Shown piece after piece: positions 37,535 to 47,099 of a DNA stretch of 64,000 nucleotides. Positions within the stretch are counted from its first letter, which is position 1; each line of letters starts with the position of its first letter. Below the pieces are notes generated by a model. The model ran no database searches. It worked only from the letters and a program-made list of their open reading frames with translations, and was not told the DNA's origin. Location: NCBI RefSeq assembly GCF_963665355.1, contig NZ_OY762229.1, forward strand, positions 5,270,001 to 5,334,000, in the 5' to 3' direction. This DNA is from an uncultured Desulfobacter sp. (GTDB taxonomy: Bacteria > Desulfobacterota > Desulfobacteria > Desulfobacterales > Desulfobacteraceae). A program made the translations under genes and the position numbers.

Positions 37535-39568
37535 TCACACCGCATCAAAACGTTTAAACTGCATTGTAAAGGTGCCCCGGCCCTGGGTGGCGGAACGAAG
37601 AGCTGTGGAGTAGCCGAACATCCGTGACAAGGGAACAATGGCTTTTATAACCTGAATGCCGGATTTCGGAGCAATGGATTCCACCCTTCCGCCCCTGGCA
37701 TTTAAATCTGCAATGGCATCGCCCATATTGGCGTCCGGCACAAACACCTCCACATCCATGATGGGTTCAAGCAGAGCCATCTTGGCTTTTTTAAGGGCCT
37801 CTTTTACCGCCATGGATGCACAGACTCCGAAACCGAGTTCAGAGGCCTTTCCCTCCTCATGGAACCCGTCCGCCAGAACAATCTCAACATCCACGATGGG
37901 ATAGCCTCTAAGGAACCCGCCCTCCAGGCTTTCCCGGATTCCGGTTTCAATGGTCTGGATATACTGGGGGGCAATTTTTTCCTCGGGTACAAGGGATTTG
38001 AAAGTCACCCCCGTTCCCCGGGCCAAAGGATTAAGCTCCACCGTAACGCCGGCATGATGGGATTTCCCCTGGATCTCCCGTTCAAACACAGCCTGGCCGG
38101 TTGCGGACGCCGTAATGATTTCCCGGTATACCACCTGGGGTTTGCCCACATTTACACTGGTGTTGAACTCCTTGACCATCCTTGAAATGATGATCTCAAG
38201 ATGCAGTTCTCCCATGCCCGACAAAATGGTCTGTCCGGTTTCCTCATCCTTGCTGGTTTTAAGGGTGGGATCCTCTATCAGGAATTTTGACAGCACATCA
38301 TCGAGCTTTTCCTGGTCGGCATGGGTTTTGGGCTCAATGGCTATGGAGATAACAGGCTGGGCATATTCCATTTTCTCCAAAAATACAGGATGGTCAGGAC
38401 TGCAAAGGGTATCGCCGGTGCCGGAATCCTTAAGCCCCACAATGCCGATGATGTCACCGGCCGATGCCTCATCCAGACGTTCGCGCTTGTTGGCGTGCAT
38501 TCTTAAAAGTCGGGACAGTTTTTCCTTACGGTTCAGACCAGGGTTGAACACATCCGCACCCGAAGCAATTTTTCCTGAATAGATCCGGGCAAAAGAGAGT
38601 TTGCGCCCCTCAATCATGGAGACCTTAAAAATCAGGGCCGCCAGGGGGCCGTTTTTTTCCGGTTTGAACTCAAGGATCTCACCGGTTTCAGGATGCTCGC
38701 CCTTGACCGGAGGGACGTCCTTGGGGCTTGGAAGATAATAGTCAATGGCATCCAGAAGCGGCTGAACCCCTTTGTTTCTCAGGGCAGATCCGCACAAAAC
38801 AGGCACCATGGTCCGACGGATGGTGGCAGCCCGGATCGCGGCCCGAAGCTCATCCACTGTGATCTCTTCCTCACCCAGGTATTTTTCCATGATGGTGTCA
38901 TCAAGCTCGGACACAGCTTCCAGGAGTTTGTCCCGATACTCCTCGGCCAGTTCCAGAAACTCATCTTCAATGGGCCCGGCAGTATATTCAGCGCCCAGAG
39001 TCTCATCATTCCAGGCAATCTGCTCCATGGTCAAAAGGTCAATAACACCTGCGAACCGGTCCTCCGCCCCGATGGGCACCTGGATCATCACAGGATTGGC
39101 AGCCAGCTTTTCCCGGATGGAAGCACAGGCGGCAAAAAAATCAGCACCCGTACGGTCCATTTTATTGATAAAAGCCATTCTTGGCACCTTGTACCGGTCA
39201 GCCTGGCGCCACACAGTTTCGGACTGGGGCTCCACACCGCCCACGGCGCAAAATACGCCGATGGCCCCGTCAAGAACACGCAGAGCCCGCTCCACCTCCA
39301 CGGTGAAATCCACATGGCCCGGGGTGTCAATGATCTGGATTGTAGCCCCTTTCCACTGGCAGTAGGTCACCGCCGAGGTAATAGTGATCCCCCGGTCCTG
39401 CTCATCCTGCATCCAGTCCATGGTGGCCTCGCCGTCATGAACTTCACCTATCTTATGGGATCTTCCCGTATAGTATAGAATACGTTCCGTAACCGTGGTT
39501 TTACCCGCGTCAATGTGGGCCATGATCCCGATGTTTCTAATTTTTGATATATTTTTTTGCTTGCTCAT
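37535..39568 (-). CDS. fusA: Translation elongation factor G
   Basis: Ribosomal translocase GTPase, 677 residues, slightly shorter than the 704-residue E. coli protein. G1 AHIDAGKTT (about 17-25), the effector region, DTPGHVDF and NKMDRTG are all intact; domains II to V follow and end with [13 protein letters not shown]. The gene stands alone rather than in the rpsL-rpsG-fusA-tuf cluster. It may therefore be an additional EF-G copy, possibly specialised for ribosome recycling or stress, although the sequence alone does not decide this. Its promoter is at 39613-39641. Confidence 0.95.
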   Translation of the reverse strand: MSKQKNISKIRNIGIMAHIDAGKTTVTERILYYTGRSHKIGEVHDGEATMDWMQDEQDRGITITSAVTYCQWKGATIQIIDTPGHVDFTVEVERALRVLDGAIGVFCAVGGVEPQSETVWRQADRYKVPRMAFINKMDRTGADFFAACASIREKLAANPVMIQVPIGAEDRFAGVIDLLTMEQIAWNDETLGAEYTAGPIEDEFLELAEEYRDKLLEAVSELDDTIMEKYLGEEEITVDELRAAIRAATIRRTMVPVLCGSALRNKGVQPLLDAIDYYLPSPKDVPPVKGEHPETGEILEFKPEKNGPLAALIFKVSMIEGRKLSFARIYSGKIASGADVFNPGLNRKEKLSRLLRMHANKRERLDEASAGDIIGIVGLKDSGTGDTLCSPDHPVFLEKMEYAQPVISIAIEPKTHADQEKLDDVLSKFLIEDPTLKTSKDEETGQTILSGMGELHLEIIISRMVKEFNTSVNVGKPQVVYREIITASATGQAVFEREIQGKSHHAGVTVELNPLARGTGVTFKSLVPEEKIAPQYIQTIETGIRESLEGGFLRGYPIVDVEIVLADGFHEEGKASELGFGVCASMAVKEALKKAKMALLEPIMDVEVFVPDANMGDAIADLNARGGRVESIAPKSGIQVIKAIVPLSRMFGYSTALRSATQGRGTFTMQFKRFDAV

Positions 39569-39612
39569 AGGTTTCGTATCTATTTAAATTCAGCTTAATA
39601 TTCGGCATAGTG

Positions 39613-39641
39613 GTGATACAGTATTGCCATTTAGGTGTCAA
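39613..39641 (-). promoter_or_regulatory. Probable sigma-70 promoter of fusA
   Basis: Minus strand: TTGACA (39641-39636), a 17-base spacer, TATCAC (39618-39613). The -35 is perfect; the -10 matches four of six. It predicts a leader of about 40 bases before the fusA ATG. Confidence 0.5.
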
Positions 39642-39754
39642 GAAAATAGCTTGCAAAACCGCGCCCGGTTTAATAGAATTAATTTCCTTGTTGCAGGCCT
39701 GTGTGAGTCCTGCTTTAGGCAGTTGCCAACCGATCGGAGCCGTCCATATCTGTT

Positions 39755-40126
39755 ATGATTCCAGGGTTTGAGACCATAGTTGAAGAACGCATCAAAGCAG
39801 CCCAGAAACAGGGCCGGTTTGATAATCTCCAGGGCAAGGGGAAACCTTTAGTATTTGATGACAGCCCTGTACCCAATGACCTTCGCATGGCTCATAAAAT
39901 CTTGAAAAATTCAGGATTTCTGCCCCCTGAAATTGAAATTAGAAAACAGATGGACCAGGTGCGCGAACTCATGGACCATGCAGAACCGGCGTCAACGGAA
40001 AAGTCAAAACTGCACAAAAAACTAAATTACCTGATGGCCAAGCTGGATGCGGTCCGCTCAACCGGACCCGGCAGCACCCTGGTCCGGGGTCAGTACAGAA
40101 CCGCATTATTGAGAAAAATAAAATGA
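39755..40126 (+). CDS. DUF1992 (DnaJC28-type) protein
   Basis: Cytoplasmic protein of 123 residues matching the DUF1992 conserved domain: GFETIVEERIKAAQKQGRFDNLQGKGKPL near the start, then DDSPVPNDLRMAHKILKNSGFLPPEIE. The family is widespread and named after the conserved region of DnaJ homologue C28, but it has no J-domain and no proven bacterial function. Its stop overlaps the next start (ATGA), so it is translationally coupled to the SHOCT membrane protein. Confidence 0.85.
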   Translation: MIPGFETIVEERIKAAQKQGRFDNLQGKGKPLVFDDSPVPNDLRMAHKILKNSGFLPPEIEIRKQMDQVRELMDHAEPASTEKSKLHKKLNYLMAKLDAVRSTGPGSTLVRGQYRTALLRKIK

Positions 40127-40614
40127 ATATTCGCAAAAAAGATAAAGACGGATTATTTAAAAACATTTTTGTGGCCTATTTCATCCTCCTGCTCCACGTA
40201 TTTCTTCTGGCCGGCATCGGCCTTACCGTGGTGCTGTTCCAGGGAATTTATCACTATCTGCCCTGGATCATGGCCGGAATCGCCATTCTGGTGCTCTCCA
40301 TTGTCTGGGTCATTTACGCCAGAATGAAAGAGACCTCGGCCTCCCTGGGCCAGGTGCTGGGAGCCCCCCAATTTCAGGACAGGGCTGTTGAGATACGACT
40401 GCTCGGCGGCCTTGCGTCCTTTGAAATCAAAGCCAAAGAGCATCCCCGGCTGGCTAACCCCACCGGCCTTTCCCCCTATTCCGATGTTCAACTCATTGAA
40501 AGCCCGGGCGACAGGGAGGAACGCAGATTACTGGAACTTAACGGGCTTTATGACAAGGAACTGATCACCAAAGAAGAGTTCGAAAAAGCCCGCCAGGACA
40601 TCATACAGAGCTGA
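40123..40614 (+). CDS. Two-TM protein with C-terminal SHOCT domain
   Basis: A 163-residue inner-membrane protein with two closely spaced transmembrane segments (about 13-38 and 44-63). A cytoplasmic linker follows, ending in a short C-terminal SHOCT-type helix hairpin (LLELNGLYDKELITKEEFEKARQDI). SHOCT domains are thought to mediate oligomerisation. It overlaps the DUF1992 gene by four bases and is followed 30 bases later by ddl. Function unknown. Confidence 0.75.
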   Translation: MNIRKKDKDGLFKNIFVAYFILLLHVFLLAGIGLTVVLFQGIYHYLPWIMAGIAILVLSIVWVIYARMKETSASLGQVLGAPQFQDRAVEIRLLGGLASFEIKAKEHPRLANPTGLSPYSDVQLIESPGDREERRLLELNGLYDKELITKEEFEKARQDIIQS

Positions 40615-40643
40615 TCACCCAACCAATTCCAAAGGAGAGATGC

Positions 40644-41603
40644 ATGAAGAAAATCAGGCTGGCCCTGTTATCAGGCGGTGTGTCCACGGAACGGGAAGTG
40701 TCCCTAAACAGCGGGAATCAGGTATTTGCTGCCCTTGACAAGGAAAAATACGACATCAAACGGTATGATCCCAAATTTGATCTGGCAAAACTTGTAACAG
40801 ACGCACCGGATATTGATGCGGCCCTGATTATTCTTCACGGCCCCTTTGGGGAAGACGGCACGGTTCAGGGGCTATTGGACCTTTTGAACATTCCCTACCA
40901 GGGCGCCGGTGTTCTGGGATCAGCCGTTGCCATGAACAAACTGATGGCCAAAAGACTGTACCGCCAGGCAGGCATCCCCACCCCCGATTATATCAGCATT
41001 TCCACCCACACCCCTGACCCGGACCCACAACGGCTGAAAGCCATTGGTTTGCCCATCGTGGTCAAACCGGTGTGCGCCGGATCTTCGGTGGGTATGAGCA
41101 TTGTATCGGATGAAAAAGATCTGCCCGCCGCCATTGAAAATGGCTTTCAAAATGATGACACCCTGATCCTTGAACAATATATCAAGGGCACGGAACTGAC
41201 CTGCGGGGTCCTGGGCAATCAGGATCCTGAAGCCCTGCCCGTCATTGAAATCGTCCCCGGAGAGGGCCATGACTTTTTCGATTACCAGGCCAAATATGTG
41301 GCCGGTGAAACCCATGAGATATGTCCTGCCCGCATTGACGAACAAACCACCCAAAGGGTTTATCAGCTTGCCGTTGAAGCCCACAGAACACTGTTTCTGA
41401 AAGGGTACTCCAGAACGGACATGATGTTGAAAGACGGCCAGCTCTATGTTCTTGAAACCAACACCATCCCCGGCATGACAGCCACCAGCCTTTTTCCCCA
41501 GTCCGCAGCCAAGGCGGGCATTGAATTTGGCGACCTGATGGACAAACTCATTGAACTTGCCATAGAAGAGAACAAAAGAACCAATGTAAGGAGAGCCCAA
41601 TGA
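40644..41603 (+). CDS. ddl: D-alanine--D-alanine ligase
   Basis: ATP-grasp ligase of 319 residues joining two D-alanines for peptidoglycan precursor synthesis. Hallmarks are LLSGGVSTEREVSLNSG at the N-terminus, HGPFGEDGTVQGLLDLLNI near 72-90, PVCAGSSVGMSIV near 143, and LETNTIPGMTATSLFPQ near 270 with the metal-binding Glu/Asn. AAAGGAG precedes the ATG. The stop overlaps the purDE start (ATGA), linking wall and purine genes in one transcript, which is probably an organisational accident rather than a pathway. Confidence 0.95.
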   Translation: MKKIRLALLSGGVSTEREVSLNSGNQVFAALDKEKYDIKRYDPKFDLAKLVTDAPDIDAALIILHGPFGEDGTVQGLLDLLNIPYQGAGVLGSAVAMNKLMAKRLYRQAGIPTPDYISISTHTPDPDPQRLKAIGLPIVVKPVCAGSSVGMSIVSDEKDLPAAIENGFQNDDTLILEQYIKGTELTCGVLGNQDPEALPVIEIVPGEGHDFFDYQAKYVAGETHEICPARIDEQTTQRVYQLAVEAHRTLFLKGYSRTDMMLKDGQLYVLETNTIPGMTATSLFPQSAAKAGIEFGDLMDKLIELAIEENKRTNVRRAQ

Positions 41604-43363
41604 AAATCCTTGTAGTCGGCAGCGGCGGCCGGGAACACACCCTGGTCTGGAAAATCTCCCAAAGCCCTCTTGTAGATAAAATTTACTGTGCCCCGGGAAA
41701 TGCAGGCACTGCAGCCCTGGCTGAAAATGTGAAAATCAGTGCTGAGGATATTGATGCACTTTCGGCATTTGCCCTGGAAAATCACATTGATTTGACCGTC
41801 GTGGGTCCCGAAGGCCCTCTGGTGGCCGGTATAGCAGATGTTTTCCAGGAAAAAGGACTGGCCGTGTTTGGTCCGTCCGGGGCCGCAGCACAACTTGAAG
41901 GCTCCAAAGTCTTTTCCAAAAATCATATGCTCAAGTACAAAATCCCCTGTGCTGCGGGCAAATCCTTTACCGATCCCCACCGGGCCAAACTTTATGCCAA
42001 AGCCCTGGGCGCCCCCTGCGTGGTCAAGGCGGACGGGCTTGCCGCCGGCAAGGGCGTTATTGTCTGCACAAGCCTGGAAGAGGCAAACGCCGCCATTGAC
42101 GACATGCTGGAAGGCAACAAATTCGGAGATGCCGGAGCCGTGGTTGTGGTTGAGGAGTGCCTCAAAGGCGAGGAAGCCTCGTTTATTGTTCTAACTGACG
42201 GCAACACGGTTCTTGCCCTGCCCGAATCCCAGGACCACAAGAGGATATTTGATGATGACAAAGGCCCCAACACCGGGGGCATGGGTGCATATTCCCCGGC
42301 GCCTGTTCTGGATCACCTATTGCGCACCAAGGCCATGGAAGAGGTGATGATCCCTGCGGTAAAAGGCATGGCCCAGGAAGGCACACCCTTCAAAGGAGTG
42401 CTCTATGCCGGATTAATGGTGGACAAGGACAGCATCAAAGTCCTGGAGTTCAACACCCGTTTAGGGGACCCTGAAACCCAGCCCATCCTCATGCGACTGG
42501 AGAACGATCTCGTGCCTTTGATGGAGGCCTGCTGCAACGGCACCCTGCACAACCATAAAATCAAGATTGACCCAAGGGCCGCCATGTGCGTGGTCATCGC
42601 CGCCGGCGGGTACCCGGGGTCCTACGAAAAGGGCCATGAAATCACAGGACTGGACCAGGCCAACGGAGTCAGGAACACAGTGGTGTTCCATGCCGGCACG
42701 GCCATGGACAACGGCAAGGTGGTGGCATCCGGCGGCAGGGTTCTCGGGGTCACATCCCTGGGTGACACGGTGGAAGACGCCATCAATACGGCCTATGAAG
42801 CCTGTGCAAAAATTAACTTTAAGGACTGCTTCAGAAGAACGGACATTGGCGCCAAGGCACTGAAGCGCATGGCCATACCGCCCCAGGTGGGTGTGATCAT
42901 GGGTTCGGACTCTGATTTTTCAGTGATGCAGAGCGCCCTTGTCATGCTCAAAAAATTCGATATTCCCTACTATGTCACCGTGGCTTCGGCCCACAGAACG
43001 CCTGAAAAGGCTGTGCAGCTTGCGTCCCGGGCCCGGGAACAGGGCATTAAGGTGCTCATCTGCGGAGCAGGCCATGCCGCGCATCTGGCTGGCGTCATTG
43101 CCGCCCATACCACCCTGCCCGTTTTGGGAGTACCCATTGACTCCAGCGCGCTCCAAGGTATGGATGCGCTTTTGGCAACGGTGCAGATGCCCCCCGGCAT
43201 TCCGGTCTCCACCATGGCCATCGGCAAATCCGGAGCCCAGAATGCCGGGATCACAGCAGCCCAGATCATCGGGGTCTCTGATCCGGTGGTGGCGGAAAAA
43301 CTTGCGGCATTTAAAAAGGAGATGGCAGACAAGGTGGAACAAAAGGCAGCCTCATTTGCCTGA
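41600..43363 (+). CDS. purD-purE: PurD-PurE fusion: GAR synthetase plus N5-CAIR mutase
   Basis: A 587-residue bifunctional purine enzyme. Residues 1 to about 422 are phosphoribosylamine-glycine ligase: start [18 protein letters not shown]-grasp core [29 protein letters not shown]. Residues about 428-587 are Pur[55 protein letters not shown]. The PurE loop reads [10 protein letters not shown] where the class I form commonly has GAGGAAHLPG. The two activities act at steps 2 and 6 of the pathway and are usually separate genes (PurE often pairs with PurK). No purK is visible here. Confidence 0.94.
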   Translation: MKILVVGSGGREHTLVWKISQSPLVDKIYCAPGNAGTAALAENVKISAEDIDALSAFALENHIDLTVVGPEGPLVAGIADVFQEKGLAVFGPSGAAAQLEGSKVFSKNHMLKYKIPCAAGKSFTDPHRAKLYAKALGAPCVVKADGLAAGKGVIVCTSLEEANAAIDDMLEGNKFGDAGAVVVVEECLKGEEASFIVLTDGNTVLALPESQDHKRIFDDDKGPNTGGMGAYSPAPVLDHLLRTKAMEEVMIPAVKGMAQEGTPFKGVLYAGLMVDKDSIKVLEFNTRLGDPETQPILMRLENDLVPLMEACCNGTLHNHKIKIDPRAAMCVVIAAGGYPGSYEKGHEITGLDQANGVRNTVVFHAGTAMDNGKVVASGGRVLGVTSLGDTVEDAINTAYEACAKINFKDCFRRTDIGAKALKRMAIPPQVGVIMGSDSDFSVMQSALVMLKKFDIPYYVTVASAHRTPEKAVQLASRAREQGIKVLICGAGHAAHLAGVIAAHTTLPVLGVPIDSSALQGMDALLATVQMPPGIPVSTMAIGKSGAQNAGITAAQIIGVSDPVVAEKLAAFKKEMADKVEQKAASFA

Positions 43364-43392
43364 TACCATTATGTTATCCTCTGATTTTCTAA

Positions 43393-44034
43393 ATGAGCCA
43401 GAATAAAATCGTCCGGGTGGATAAAACCAACCCGGATGTCGACATCATAAACCAGGCCGCCGGCATTCTTAAAACCGGCGGCCTGGTGATTTTTCCGGCA
43501 ACCTGCCTTTACGGCGTGGCGGCCAATGCCCTGTGTGGCGATGCTGTTGAAAAAGTATTCCAGCTCAAACAGCGCCCCCGAAACAACCCCATTCTGGTAC
43601 TGATAAAAAACAGAGACCAGCTTGGAAGCCTTGTGGCAGAAATACCCCGGAAAGCCTGCATACTCATGGACAAATTCTGGCCCGGCGGCCTGACCCTGGT
43701 ATTTGATGCGGCAGACGGGGTCAGCAAAAAACTTACCGCAGGGGGGCATAAACTTGGCATCCGCCTGCCCGGACATCCTGTGGCCCAAGCCCTGGTCAAC
43801 AGTGTTGATTTTCCTGTCACCGGTACCAGCGCCAACCTGTCCGGTCAACCTGGATGCACCCGGACAGAGATGCTCTCTTTGGAAATCACTGAACAAGCCG
43901 ACTTGATTCTGGACGCAGGACCGGTTAAGGGCGGGGCCGGATCAACGGTTGTCGATGTGACCTGCACACCCCCCAAAATTTTGCGCCGGGGGGCTGTTCC
44001 CTCCTCAGACATTTATGACTGCCTGCAAGAGTAA
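43393..44034 (+). CDS. tsaC: L-threonylcarbamoyladenylate synthase (Sua5/YrdC)
   Basis: A 213-residue YrdC-fold enzyme making threonylcarbamoyl-AMP for the t6A37 modification of ANN-decoding tRNAs. Typical motifs are GGLVIFPATCLYGVAANAL, FQLKQRPRNNPILVLI, LPGHPVAQAL and PVTGTSANLSGQP. Length fits the short TsaC form without the Sua5 C-terminal domain. No clear ribosome-binding site precedes the ATG; it lies 30 bases after purDE and may be coupled to it. Confidence 0.92.
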   Translation: MSQNKIVRVDKTNPDVDIINQAAGILKTGGLVIFPATCLYGVAANALCGDAVEKVFQLKQRPRNNPILVLIKNRDQLGSLVAEIPRKACILMDKFWPGGLTLVFDAADGVSKKLTAGGHKLGIRLPGHPVAQALVNSVDFPVTGTSANLSGQPGCTRTEMLSLEITEQADLILDAGPVKGGAGSTVVDVTCTPPKILRRGAVPSSDIYDCLQE

Positions 44035-44219
44035 AGCAGTGCGCCACAAATAATTTTTCTTCTTTTTGACCGGAATCTGTTGATGTGATATTAATGTTTT
44101 TTAAAATTTATTTTTTACATTGATAACAAGATTGCAATTTTAACACTTGTGCCATGGATTAATTACCGCTATGGTATAAATCAATGTACCCATAAAACCG
44201 TTTTTAAAAGGAGGATATC

Positions 44220-44426
44220 ATGGATTTAACTTATATCTGCGTGAATCATAATTGTTCCTTTCCCGGGGCAACTTCCTTTGAGATGACATTTAAAGCAGAA
44301 TCCATCATGGACGAAAAAAATGTCGCAAGCCTATTCTGCCCATTCTGCAGGCACGAACTCATGCTGCGGGCTCCGGATGAAATCCCCCAGCAGTTATCCC
44401 CAAACGGTACAATTCATCCGCATTGA
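44220..44426 (+). CDS. Small cysteine-rich (zinc-ribbon-like) protein
   Basis: 68 residues, no named family recognised. Cys7 and Cys12 (CVNHNC) and Cys40/Cys43 (CPFC) could coordinate one metal ion as a rubredoxin-like or zinc-ribbon knuckle pair. An excellent AAAAGGAGGATATC precedes the ATG, arguing for strong expression, and a terminator follows at 44450. It is probably monocistronic, since a 185-base gap separates it from tsaC. Confidence 0.7.
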   Translation: MDLTYICVNHNCSFPGATSFEMTFKAESIMDEKNVASLFCPFCRHELMLRAPDEIPQQLSPNGTIHPH

Positions 44427-44449
44427 ATCTCATCCGAACCGAATCGAAC

Positions 44450-44493
44450 CAGGCCGGGCTGAATGAAACTTACGTTGATTTCAGCCCGGCCTG
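44450..44493. terminator. Bidirectional rho-independent terminator
   Basis: Perfect 14-base arms CAGGCCGGGCTGAA (44450-44463) and TTCAGCCCGGCCTG (44480-44493), 16-base loop, GC-rich stem followed by ATATTTT on the plus strand. It separates the small Cys protein from the convergent alcohol dehydrogenase gene and can serve both. Confidence 0.88.
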
Positions 44494-44512
44494 ATATTTT
44501 ACCTGTCTGTAT

Positions 44513-45679
44513 TTAAAAGCACGCTTCCAGAATACCCAGAATTTCACCGGGGGTCAGGCTCTTATACCCGCCCTTGAGAATAACCGTGGATTCAGCAATT
44601 TGGGGAAGCATCTCCTTGGTTGCACCCAGCTCCTTCAAAGAAGTCACGATACTGCATTCATTCATGAATTTTTCCATGGCATTAATACCTTCCCGGGCAG
44701 TCTCCTCTTTGGCCTTGCCCTCCGGGGAAATGCCCCATACCTGAGTGGCAAACCGCACAAATTTATCCAATCCGTATGCATAAATATGGCGGTAGTAAGG
44801 CAGTGAGATTGCGGCAAGGCCCATGCCGTGGGCACAGTCCGTGTAAGCGCCAAGCTGGTGCTCAATCATGTGAACCTGCCAGTCCTGGGCTTTGGAGAGC
44901 CCTGTTACGGTGTTCAAGGCAAGGGTGGCATTCCACATCAGGTTGCTTCTGGATTCATAATCTTCAGGGTTATTCAGAGCTTGGCGGGTATTATCAATGG
45001 ATGATCTCATCAGGCCTTCGATAATATAGTCTGTTGTGTTGTTGTCATCGCCGCTGAAATACTGCTCCATGAGGTGGGACATGGTATCAAACACCCCGCT
45101 GACCATCTGATACGAAGGTACGGAAAAGGTGTATTCCGGGTTCAGGATGGAAAATCTGGGATAGGCCGCCACGGGAAACACTCTGCCGGCCTTTACTTTC
45201 ATCTCCTCATGGGTGATGACCGAGCCGCCGTTCATCTCGGAGCCCGTGCCCACCATGGTCAGAATGGATGCCACGGGAACCGTTTCATTGGCAAGGCTTT
45301 TATACCCCAGCCAGTATTTTTCAAAAGGATCTTCATCGCAGTATGCGGATACGGCAATGCCCTTGGCGCAGTCGATAACAGAACCTCCGCCCACAGCCAG
45401 AATCAAACTGACCTTATTGGCCTTCACAAGCCTGACACCTTCCATCAATTTGGCATAGGTGGGATTAGGCATGACACCGGAAAGTTCCACCACTTTTTTC
45501 CCGGCATCTTTGAGGATGGCAGTGACCTGGTCGTAAAGGCCCATGGACTTGATGGCATTTTTACCGTAGATCAGAAGAACGGTTTCTCCGTAATTGGTCA
45601 GTTCCCCCTTAAGCTTGTCCAAAGATTTTTTTCCAAAATATATTTTTGTGGGATTGTGGAATGTAAAATCCTTTAACAT
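44513..45679 (-). CDS. Iron-containing alcohol dehydrogenase (butanol dehydrogenase-like)
   Basis: Group III, NAD(P)-dependent dehydrogenase of 388 residues. It shows FHNPTKIYFGKKSLDKL at the start, the nucleotide-binding GGGSVIDCAKGIA near 100, and metal-ligand histidines in SHLMEQYFSG and in AHGMGLAAI. It resembles BdhA/YqhD-type enzymes that reduce aldehydes with NADPH. Substrate cannot be assigned. It is monocistronic and diverges from a metallophosphoesterase gene. A second member of the same superfamily lies at 53848. Confidence 0.93.
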   Translation of the reverse strand: MLKDFTFHNPTKIYFGKKSLDKLKGELTNYGETVLLIYGKNAIKSMGLYDQVTAILKDAGKKVVELSGVMPNPTYAKLMEGVRLVKANKVSLILAVGGGSVIDCAKGIAVSAYCDEDPFEKYWLGYKSLANETVPVASILTMVGTGSEMNGGSVITHEEMKVKAGRVFPVAAYPRFSILNPEYTFSVPSYQMVSGVFDTMSHLMEQYFSGDDNNTTDYIIEGLMRSSIDNTRQALNNPEDYESRSNLMWNATLALNTVTGLSKAQDWQVHMIEHQLGAYTDCAHGMGLAAISLPYYRHIYAYGLDKFVRFATQVWGISPEGKAKEETAREGINAMEKFMNECSIVTSLKELGATKEMLPQIAESTVILKGGYKSLTPGEILGILEACF

Positions 45680-45880
45680 ATAAAAATCCTTTTGTTATGG
45701 TTAGGTCTTATTCTTAACAATTTGCCAAACGCCCAAAAATTATGAGAAGATAACATCTATATGGGCTCATGACTATGCTTGTTTTTGCCTTTGGCTGCAA
45801 ATTAAAATCAACCTTTATTTTCTGGGTAAAATTTTATGAACGCCCAAACAACTTGTTAATTTACTTTCATTTTTAGCAAT

Positions 45881-47089
45881 ATGATTTCATTTTTAATCAC
45901 AGCGGTCCTGGTCACAGGTTGTATGTACGGTTTTTTCGGATTTCGGATAATCATGCCTCTGCCCTTGGGAGCCCAGTGGAAAACCGGGATGTGGGTGATG
46001 CTGGCGCTTTGCTTTGCGGCGCTCATCCTGTCCATGATGGCCAGACACAGCCATCCCGTCCATTGGATCACCCCGCCTCTTTTCTGGGGTGCCTATACCT
46101 GCTTTGGCTTTATCACCCTCATAGTCCCGGTTATTCTGGTCAAGGACGTCTGCATCGGGGCCTATTCTCTTGGACGAAAGCTTGCTTCCCTATTTGGAAC
46201 CCCAAACAAGGATACCGGGAAATCAAAAGCAGGACTCAATCCGGCCCGAAGAAATTTTTTGACCAACGCCGGCAATGCCGCCCTGATAGGCACAACTCTT
46301 GTTTTAACGGGATATGGCATCATCCGGGCGATTAGGGAGCCGGACGTGGTCATGATGGACGTGCCCATAAAGGACCTTCCGAATCCGTTTAATGGGTTTA
46401 CCATTCTTCAGATCAGTGATCTGCACATCAGCATGACACTGAAAGCGCAATACGTGCAAAAAGTTGTGAAGCGGGCCAGCCGGGAACAGGCAGACATGAT
46501 CGTATTTACCGGAGACATGGCCGATGGCCGTGAAAAAGATATGGGCAAAGACGCAATGTCCCTGTCAGACCTTTATGCCCCGTTTGGGAAGTATTTCGTA
46601 ACAGGAAACCACGACTATTATTCGGGAGTCTTTCCATGGCTGGACAGGATTGAACGTTTAGGTTTTACCCCCCTGATCAATGAGCACCGTATCATTGAAA
46701 AGGAAAGCGCCCGGATTGTGCTGGCCGGGATCACCGACTACCGGGCGGACAGAATAATACCCCATCATGCTTCTGATCCCGCCAAGTCTCTTCACGGCGC
46801 GCCGTTGTCCGTTCCGAGAATCATGCTCGCCCACCAGCCCAAAAGCATATTCAGCGCAGAGCCTCTGGGCGTGGACCTGATGATCTGCGGCCATACCCAC
46901 GGCGGACAGTATGTTCCCTGGAACTTTCTGGTTCCCCTGGAGCAGCCCTATGTGCACGGGCTTCACCGGCACAATGCCACCACCCAGATCTATGTAAGTC
47001 GCGGAACCGGGTACTGGGGACCGCCGCTGAGGATCGGTGCCCCGCCGGAGATCACTGTCCTCCGGCTGGTCAACAGGAAGCCGGCATAA
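45881..47089 (+). CDS. Membrane-anchored metallophosphoesterase (YkuE/YaeI type)
   Basis: A 402-residue protein with about three N-terminal hydrophobic segments, a further one near 128-148, and an outward-facing calcineurin-like domain. All metal motifs are intact: DLH in ISDLHIS near 178, GD in FTGDMADG near 211, GNHDY near 243 and GHTHGGQ near 336. YaeI/YkuE relatives act on lipid-linked substrates. No ribosome-binding site is evident at this ATG, so the exact start is uncertain. Confidence 0.88.
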   Translation: MISFLITAVLVTGCMYGFFGFRIIMPLPLGAQWKTGMWVMLALCFAALILSMMARHSHPVHWITPPLFWGAYTCFGFITLIVPVILVKDVCIGAYSLGRKLASLFGTPNKDTGKSKAGLNPARRNFLTNAGNAALIGTTLVLTGYGIIRAIREPDVVMMDVPIKDLPNPFNGFTILQISDLHISMTLKAQYVQKVVKRASREQADMIVFTGDMADGREKDMGKDAMSLSDLYAPFGKYFVTGNHDYYSGVFPWLDRIERLGFTPLINEHRIIEKESARIVLAGITDYRADRIIPHHASDPAKSLHGAPLSVPRIMLAHQPKSIFSAEPLGVDLMICGHTHGGQYVPWNFLVPLEQPYVHGLHRHNATTQIYVSRGTGYWGPPLRIGAPPEITVLRLVNRKPA

Positions 47090-47099
47090 AGGACGTGGA

